This document shows positions 58,146-64,000 of a DNA stretch of 64,000 bases, piece by piece. The position numbers and the translations under genes were made by a program. The stretch lies in NCBI GenBank assembly GCA_040954595.2, contig CM082577.2:20708001-20772000 (forward strand), read 5' to 3'. Within the stretch, counting starts at the first letter, position 1, and each line of letters opens with the position of its first letter. This DNA comes from Balanoglossus misakiensis. Its lineage: Eukaryota > Hemichordata. Under the pieces are notes generated by a model that worked only from the letters and a program-made list of their open reading frames with translations, was not told where the DNA came from and did no database searches.

Positions 58146-58265
58146 AAGCCTACAGCACGTAGTATTCCCAGGCGGTCTCCCATCCAAGTACTAACTACGC
58201 CCAACGCAGGTTTGCTTCGGTGATCAGACGAGAACCGGCTTTTTCTACGTGGTATGGCCGTAGGC
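58146..58265 (-). rRNA. 5S rRNA, copy 159
   Basis: Consensus gene. Confidence 0.95.
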
Positions 58266-58521
58266 GAAAGATGGTTGAATTTCTCCTACTATAAACCTGA
58301 ATCCTACACCATTGAACACATAGTCCGACTTGGCTAATTTTTGTGGGTAACCGATCGACCTTCCATAGCTTATAAGGAAAGTGGGATAAAAAGATATGGT
58401 TTGTTTTGTTCTGCAAAAAGTGGTTTTAGAATTCAGGCACTTTCAGAAAAGGAAGAAACGGACACTTGCCACAAAATATTATCCTTCAGGCTACTCTTTA
58501 ATGGAAACGTTGGAAAAAATG
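58266..58521. repeat. Representative hybrid spacer (256 bp), right-hand domain
   Basis: Spacer upstream of copy 159. It combines the TAATTTTTGTGGG and TGGAAACGTTGGAA marks of long spacers with GATAAAAAGATATGG, TTCTGC, AGGCACTTTCAG and ACTTGCCAC of short spacers, plus a private AAGTGGGATA. This looks like a recombinant family that then spread through 56-64 kb. Confidence 0.85.
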
Positions 58522-58641
58522 AAGCCTACAGCACGTAGTATTCCCAGGCGGTCTCCCATCCAAGTACTAACTACGCCCAACGCAGGTTTGCTTCGGTGAT
58601 CAAACGAGAACCGGCTTTTTCTACGTGGTATGGCCGTAGGC
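58522..58641 (-). rRNA. 5S rRNA, copy 160
   Basis: C39T. Confidence 0.93.
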
Positions 58642-58900
58642 GAAAGATGGTTGAATTTCTCCTACTATAAACCTGAATCCTACACCATTGAACACATAGT
58701 CCGACTTGGCTAATTTTTGTGGGTAACCGATCGACCTTCCATAGCTTATAAGGCAAGTAGGATAAAAAAAATACGGTTTGTTTTGTTTTGAAAAAAAGTG
58801 GTTTTAGAATTCAGACACTTGCAGAAAGAGGAAGAAACGGACACTTGCGACAAAATATTATCCTTCAGGCTACTCTTTAATGGAAACGTTGGAAAGAATG

Positions 58901-59020
58901 AAGCCTACAGCACGTAGTATTCCCAGGCGGTCTCCCATCCAAGTACTAACTACGCCCAACGCAGGTTTGCTTCGGTGATCAGACGAGAACCGGCTTTTTC
59001 TACGTGGTATGGCCGTAGGC
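58901..59020 (-). rRNA. 5S rRNA, copy 161
   Basis: Consensus gene with interrupted terminator. Confidence 0.93.
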
Positions 59021-59278
59021 GAAAGATGGTTGAATTTCTCCTACTATAAACCTGAATCCTACACCATTGAACACATAGTCCGACTTGGCTAATTTTTGTG
59101 GGTAACCGATCGACCTTCCATAGCTTATAAGGCAAGTGGGATAAAAAGATATGGTTTGTTTTGTTCTGCAAAAAGTGGTTTTAGAATTCAGGCACTTTCA
59201 GAAAAGGAAGAAACGGACACTTGCCACAAAATATTATCCTTCAGGCTACTCTTTAATGGAAACGTTGGAAAAAAAATG

Positions 59279-59398
59279 AAGCCTACAGCACGTAGTATTC
59301 CCAGGCGGTCTCCCATCCAAGTACTAACTACGCCCAACGCAGGTTTGCTTCGGTGATCAGACGAGAACCGGCTTTTTCTACGTGGTATGGCCGTAGGC
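59279..59398 (-). rRNA. 5S rRNA, copy 162
   Basis: Consensus gene. Confidence 0.95.
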
Positions 59399-59654
59399 GA
59401 AAGATGGTTGAATTTCTCCTACTATAAACCTGAATCCTACACCATTGAACACATAGTCCGACTTGGCTAATTTTTGTGGGTAACCGATCGACCTTCCATA
59501 GCTTATAAGGAAAGTGGGATAAAAAGATATGGTTTGTTTTGTTCTGCAAAAAGTGGTTTTAGAATTCAGGCACTTTCAGAAAAGGAAGAAACGGACACTT
59601 GCCACAAAATATTATCCTTCAGGCTACTCTTTAATGGAAACGTTGGAAAAAATG

Positions 59655-59774
59655 AAGCCTACAGCACGTAGTATTCCCAGGCGGTCTCCCATCCAAGTAC
59701 TAACTACGCCCAACGCAGGTTTGCTTCGGTGATCAAACGAGAACCGGCTTTTTCTACGTGGTATGGCCGTAGGC
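59655..59774 (-). rRNA. 5S rRNA, copy 163
   Basis: C39T. Confidence 0.93.
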
Positions 59775-60034
59775 GAAAGATGGTTGAATTTCTCCTACTA
59801 TAAACCTGAATCCTACACCATTGAACACATAGTCCGACTTGGCTAATTTTTGTGGGTAACCGATCGACCTTCCATAGCTTATAAGGCAAGTAGGATAAAA
59901 AAAAATACGGTTTGTTTTGTTTTGAAAAAAAGTGGTTTTAGAATTCAGACACTTGCAGAAAGAGGAAGAAACGGACACTTGCGACAAAATATTATCCTTC
60001 AGGCTACTCTTTAATGGAAACGTTGGAAAGAATG

Positions 60035-60154
60035 AAGCCTACAGCACGTAGTATTCCCAGGCGGTCTCCCATCCAAGTACTAACTACGCCCAACGCAGGT
60101 TTGCTTCGGTGATCAGACGAGAACCGGCTTTTTCTACGTGGTATGGCCGTAGGC
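60035..60154 (-). rRNA. 5S rRNA, copy 164
   Basis: Consensus gene with interrupted terminator. Confidence 0.93.
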
Positions 60155-60411
60155 GAAAGATGGTTGAATTTCTCCTACTATAAACCTGAATCCTACACCA
60201 TTGAACACATAGTCCGACTTGGCTAATTTTTGTGGGTATCCGATCGACCTTCCATAGCTTATAAGGCAAGTGGGATAAAAAGATATGGTTTGTTTTGTTC
60301 TGCAAAAAGTGGTTTTAGAATTCAGGCACTTTCAGAAAAGGAAGAAACGGACACTTGCCACAAAATATTATCCTTCAGGCTACTCTTTAATGGAAACGTT
60401 GGAAAAAAATG

Positions 60412-60531
60412 AAGCCTACAGCACGTAGTATTCCCAGGCGGTCTCCCATCCAAGTACTAACTACGCCCAACGCAGGTTTGCTTCGGTGATCAGACGAGAA
60501 CCGGCTTTTTCTACGTGGTATGGCCGTAGGC
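60412..60531 (-). rRNA. 5S rRNA, copy 165
   Basis: Consensus gene. Confidence 0.95.
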
Positions 60532-60787
60532 GAAAGATGGTTGAATTTCTCCTACTATAAACCTGAATCCTACACCATTGAACACATAGTCCGACTTGGC
60601 TAATTTTTGTGGGTAACCGATCGACCTTCCATAGCTTATAAGGAAAGTGGGATAAAAAGATATGGTTTGTTTTGTTCTGCAAAAAGTGGTTTTAGAATTC
60701 AGGCACTTTCAGAAAAGGAAGAAACGGACACTTGCCACAAAATATTATCCTTCAGGCTACTCTTTAATGGAAACGTTGGAAAAAATG

Positions 60788-60907
60788 AAGCCTACAGCAC
60801 GTAGTATTCCCAGGCGGTCTCCCATCCAAGTACTAACTACGCCCAACGCAGGTTTGCTTCGGTGATCAGACGAGAACCGGCTTTTTCTACGTGGTATGGC
60901 CGTAGGC
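60788..60907 (-). rRNA. 5S rRNA, copy 166
   Basis: Consensus gene; GAACTTCTCC upstream, as copy 156. Confidence 0.95.
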
Positions 60908-61165
60908 GAAAGATGGTTGAACTTCTCCTACTATAAACCTGAATCCTACACCATTGAACACATAGTCCGACTTGGCTAATTTTTGTGGGTAACCGATCGA
61001 CCTTCCATAGCTTATAAGGCAAGTGGGATAAAAAGATATGGTTTGTTTTGTTCTGCAAAAAGTGGTTTTAGAATTCAGGCATTTTCAGAAAAGGAAGAAA
61101 CGGACACTTGCCACAAAATATTATCCTTCAGGCTACTCTTTAATGGAAACGTTGGAAAAAAAATG

Positions 61166-61285
61166 AAGCCTACAGCACGTAGTATTCCCAGGCGGTCTCC
61201 CATCCAAGTACTAACTACGCCCAACGCAGGTTTGCTTCGGTGATCAGACGACAACCGGCTTTTTCTACGTGGTATGGCCGTAGGC
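61166..61285 (-). rRNA. 5S rRNA, copy 167
   Basis: C34G. Confidence 0.93.
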
Positions 61286-61543
61286 GAAAGATGGTTGAAT
61301 TTCTCCTACTATAAACCTGAATCCTACACCATTGAACACATAGTCCGACTTGGCTAATTTTTGTGGGTAACCGATCGACCTTCCATAGCTTATAAGGCAA
61401 GTGGGATAAAAAGATATGGTTTGTTTTGTTCTGCAAAAATTGGTTTTAGAATTCAGGCACTTTCAGGAAAGGAAGAAACGGACACTTGCCACAAAATATT
61501 ATCCTTCAGGCTACTCTTTAATGGAAACGTTGGAAAAAAAATG

Positions 61544-61663
61544 AAGCCTACAGCACGTAGTATTCCCAGGCGGTCTCCCATCCAAGTACTAACTACGCCC
61601 AACGCAGGTTTGCTTCGGTGATCAGACGAGAACCGGCTTTTTCTACGTGGTATGGCCGTAGGC
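61544..61663 (-). rRNA. 5S rRNA, copy 168
   Basis: Consensus gene. Confidence 0.95.
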
Positions 61664-61922
61664 GAAAGATGGTTGAATTTCTCCTACTATAAACCTGAAT
61701 CCTACACCATTGAACACATAGTCCGACTTGGCTAATTTTTGTGGGTAACCGATCGACCTTCCATAGCTTCTAAGGCAAGTGGGATAAAAAGATATGGTTT
61801 GTTTTGTTCTGCAAAAAGTGGTTTTAGAATTCAGGCACTTTCAGAAAAGGAAGAAACGGACACTTGCCACAAAATTTTATCCTTCAGGCTACTCTTTAAT
61901 GGAAACGTTGGGAAAAAAAATG

Positions 61923-62042
61923 AATCCTACAGCACGTATTATTCCCAGGCGGTCTCCCATCCAAGTACTAACTACGCCCAACGCAGGTTTGCTTCGGTGA
62001 TCAGACGAGAACCGGCTTTTTCTACGTGGTATGGCCGTAGGC
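61923..62042 (-). rRNA. 5S rRNA, copy 169
   Basis: C118A (last helix I pair) and C104A (helix IV/V); likely impaired. Confidence 0.9.
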
Positions 62043-62298
62043 GAAAGATGGTTGAATTTCTCCTACTATAAACCTGAATCCTACACCATTGAACACATAG
62101 TCCGACTTGGCTAATTTTTGTGGGTAACCGATCGACCTTCCATAGCTTATAAGGAAAGTGGGATAAAAAGATATGGTTTGTTTTGTTCTGCAAAAAGTGG
62201 TTTTAGAATTCAGGCACTTTCAGAAAAGGAAGAAACGGACACTTGCCACAAAATATTATCCTTCAGGCTACTCTTTAATGGAAACGTTGGAAAAAATG

Positions 62299-62418
62299 AA
62301 GCCTACAGCACGTAGTATTCCCAGGCGGTCTCCCATCCAAGTACTAACTACGCCCAACGCAGGTTTGCTTCGGTGATCAGACGAGAACCGGCTTTTTCTA
62401 CGTGGTATGGCCGTAGGC
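62299..62418 (-). rRNA. 5S rRNA, copy 170
   Basis: Consensus gene; GAACTTCTCC upstream. Confidence 0.95.
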
Positions 62419-62675
62419 GAAAGATGGTTGAACTTCTCCTACTATAAACCTCAATCCTACACCATTGAAAACATAGTCCGACTTGGCTAATTTTTGTGGG
62501 TATCCGATCGACCTTCCATAGCTTATAAGGCAAGTGGGATAAAAAGATATGGTTTGTTTTGTTCTGCAAAAAGTGGTTTTAGAATTCAGGCACTTTCAGA
62601 AAAGGAAGAAACGGACACTTGCCACAAAATATTATCCTTCAGGCTACTCTTTAATGGAAACGTTGGAAAAAAATG

Positions 62676-62795
62676 AAGCCTACAGCACGTAGTATTCCCA
62701 GGCGGTCTCCCATCCAAGTACTAACTACGCCCAACGCAGGTTTGCTTCGGTGATCAGACGACAACCGGCTTTTTCTATGTGGTATGGCCGTAGGC
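62676..62795 (-). rRNA. 5S rRNA, copy 171
   Basis: C34G and G18A, the latter opening a helix II pair. Confidence 0.92.
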
Positions 62796-63053
62796 GAAAG
62801 ATGGTTGAATTTCTCCTACTATAAACCTGAATCCTACACCATTGAACACATAGTCCGACTTGGCTAATTTTTGTGGGTAACCGATCGACCTTCCATAGCT
62901 TATAAGGCAAGTGGGATAAAAAGATATGGTTTGTTTTGTTCTGCAAAAAGTGGTTTTAGAATTCAGGCACTTTCAGAAAAGGAAGAAACGGACACTTGCC
63001 ACAAAATATTATCCTTCAGGCTACTCTTTAATGGAAACGTTGGAAAAAAAATG

Positions 63054-63173
63054 AAGCCTACAGCACGTAGTATTCCCAGGCGGTCTCCCATCCAAGTACT
63101 AACTACGCCCAACGCAGGTTTGCTTCGGTGATCAGACGAGAACCGGCTTTTTCTACGTGGTATGGCCGTAGGC
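63054..63173 (-). rRNA. 5S rRNA, copy 172
   Basis: Consensus gene. Confidence 0.95.
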
Positions 63174-63431
63174 GAAAGATGGTTGAATTTCTCCTACTAT
63201 AAACCTGAATCCTACACCATTGAACACATAGTCCGACTTGGCTAATTTTTGTGGGTAAACGATCGACCTTCCATAGCTTATAAGGCAAGTGGGATAAAAA
63301 GATATGGTTTGTTTTGTTCTGCAAAAAGTGGTTTTAGAATTCAGGCACTTTCAGAAAAGGAAGAAACGGACACTTGCCACAAAATATTATCCTTCAGGCT
63401 ACTCTTTAATGGAAACGTTGGAAAAAAAATG

Positions 63432-63551
63432 AAGCCTACAGCACGTAGTATTCCCAGGCGGTCTCCCATCCAAGTACTAACTACGCCCAACGCAGGTTTG
63501 CTTCGGTGATCAGACGAGAACCGGCTTTTTCTACGTGGTATGGCCGTAGGC
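63432..63551 (-). rRNA. 5S rRNA, copy 173
   Basis: Consensus gene. Confidence 0.95.
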
Positions 63552-63807
63552 GAAAGATGGTTGAATTTCTCCTACTATAAACCTGAATCCTACACCATTG
63601 AACACATAGTCCGACTTGGCTAATTTTTGTGGGTAACCGATCGACCTTCCATAGCTTATAAGGAAAGTGGGATAAAAAGATATGGTTTGTTTTGTTCTGC
63701 AAAAAGTGGTTTTAGAATTCAGGCACTTTCAGAAAAGGAAGAAACGGACACTTGCCACAAAATATTATCCTTCAGGCTACTCTTTAATTGAAACGTTGGA
63801 AAAAATG

Positions 63808-63927
63808 AAGCCTACAGCACGTAGAATTCCCAGGCGGTCTCCCATCCAAGTACTAACTACGCCCAACGCAGGTTTGCTTCGGTGATCAGACGAGAACCGG
63901 CTTTTTCTACGTGGTATGGCCGTAGGC
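63808..63927 (-). rRNA. 5S rRNA, copy 174
   Basis: A103T. Its upstream spacer is cut by the right edge of the window. Confidence 0.94.
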
Positions 63928-64000
63928 GAAAGATGGTTGAATTTCTCCTACTATAAACCTGAATCCTACACCATTGAACACATAGTCCGACTTGGCTAAT

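Larger units (their letters stand above)
57768..58900. repeat. 3-unit higher-order block, round 1 (1,133 bp)
   Basis: Copies 158-160: interrupted terminator; plain; C39T with a GGAAAGTGGG spacer to its left. Confidence 0.8.
58901..60034. repeat. 3-unit higher-order block, round 2 (1,134 bp)
   Basis: Copies 161-163 repeat round 1 almost exactly, including C39T in the third member. Confidence 0.8.
60035..61165. repeat. 3-unit higher-order block, round 3 (1,131 bp)
   Basis: Copies 164-166 keep the interrupted terminator in the first member, but the third member lacks C39T and the spacer of the second has GTATCCG for GTAACCG. Confidence 0.75.
1..64000 (-). repeat. Tandem 5S rDNA array (174 units plus a left-edge fragment)
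   Basis: A 120-nt 5S gene in one orientation recurs from edge to edge, separated by spacers of about 242 bp (362-bp period) or 256-258 bp (376-378-bp period). Irregular periods are 245, 318, 332-333, 351, 358 and 379-384 bp; the shortest follow truncated genes. No unit is inverted and no foreign insertion was seen. Genes are better conserved than spacers. The array runs off both ends of the window, so its total size is unknown. Confidence 0.97.

Noticed and set aside
402-63885. Many recurring open frames of 60-124 codons on both strands, some running through several domains of the unit.
   Set aside because: They recur at the repeat period, overlap 5S genes, break at small spacer indels, switch frame between units and show no protein motif. 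They are by-products of a non-coding repeat.
1-64000. CRISPR array, given many regularly spaced repeats.
   Set aside because: Both repeat and spacer recur, the unit is over 360 bp, and the conserved part is a 5S gene. No cas-like gene is present.
1-64000. Mobile element or SINE derived from 5S (SINE3-like).
   Set aside because: Units are head-to-tail with constant junctions. There are no target-site duplications, no 3' tail with reverse-transcriptase-derived sequence, and no dispersed or inverted copies.

Overview
The window is one uninterrupted tandem array of 5S ribosomal RNA genes from an animal nuclear genome. No protein-coding gene was found on either strand. I placed 174 units plus a fragment cut by the left edge, all transcribed from the minus strand. 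Each unit is a 120-nt gene plus an AT-rich spacer, with a period of about 362 or 376-378 bp. Read on the minus strand, the gene starts GCCTACGGCCATACCACG and ends CTGTAGGCTT. It aligns without gaps to the 120-nt vertebrate 5S layout as I remember it, keeps the Pol III C box unchanged (RNA nt 80-97), and can form helices I, II and IV/V. Substitutions below use RNA numbering (nt 1 = right end of each gene) and are written on the transcribed strand.

The organism is an invertebrate metazoan. The nt 28-50 region resembles 5S from cnidarians, flatworms, molluscs and similar phyla, but I cannot fix the phylum from this sequence. It is not bacterial, so the short open frames that recur every 362-378 bp are by-products of the repeat.

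Of the 174 units, 158 are full length and about half of those match the consensus by eye. Fourteen carry one identical 44-bp internal deletion (RNA nt 40-83) that removes the A box and intermediate element. Two have lost RNA nt 1-13 together with the upstream flank. Upstream of intact genes is a TATA-like element at -30 to -24. A run of T residues follows the 3' end, except in four units where it is interrupted.

Layout: (1) 1-6.5 kb, mixed units, then mostly 362-bp short-spacer units in alternating subtypes. (2) 6.5-12.4 kb, two copies of an 8-unit block of about 2.94 kb. (3) 12.7-38.1 kb, a large tandem duplication of 34 and 35 units (12,526 and 12,888 bp) that differ by one extra 362-bp unit and contain smaller nested duplications. 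(4) 38-56 kb, a mosaic that holds most of the deleted units, both 5'-truncated units and several dispersed block duplications. (5) 56-64 kb, a more uniform domain with a hybrid spacer, partly arranged in 3-unit blocks of about 1.13 kb. The whole is a record of unequal exchange and incomplete homogenisation in 5S rDNA. I saw no unrelated genetic system embedded in it.
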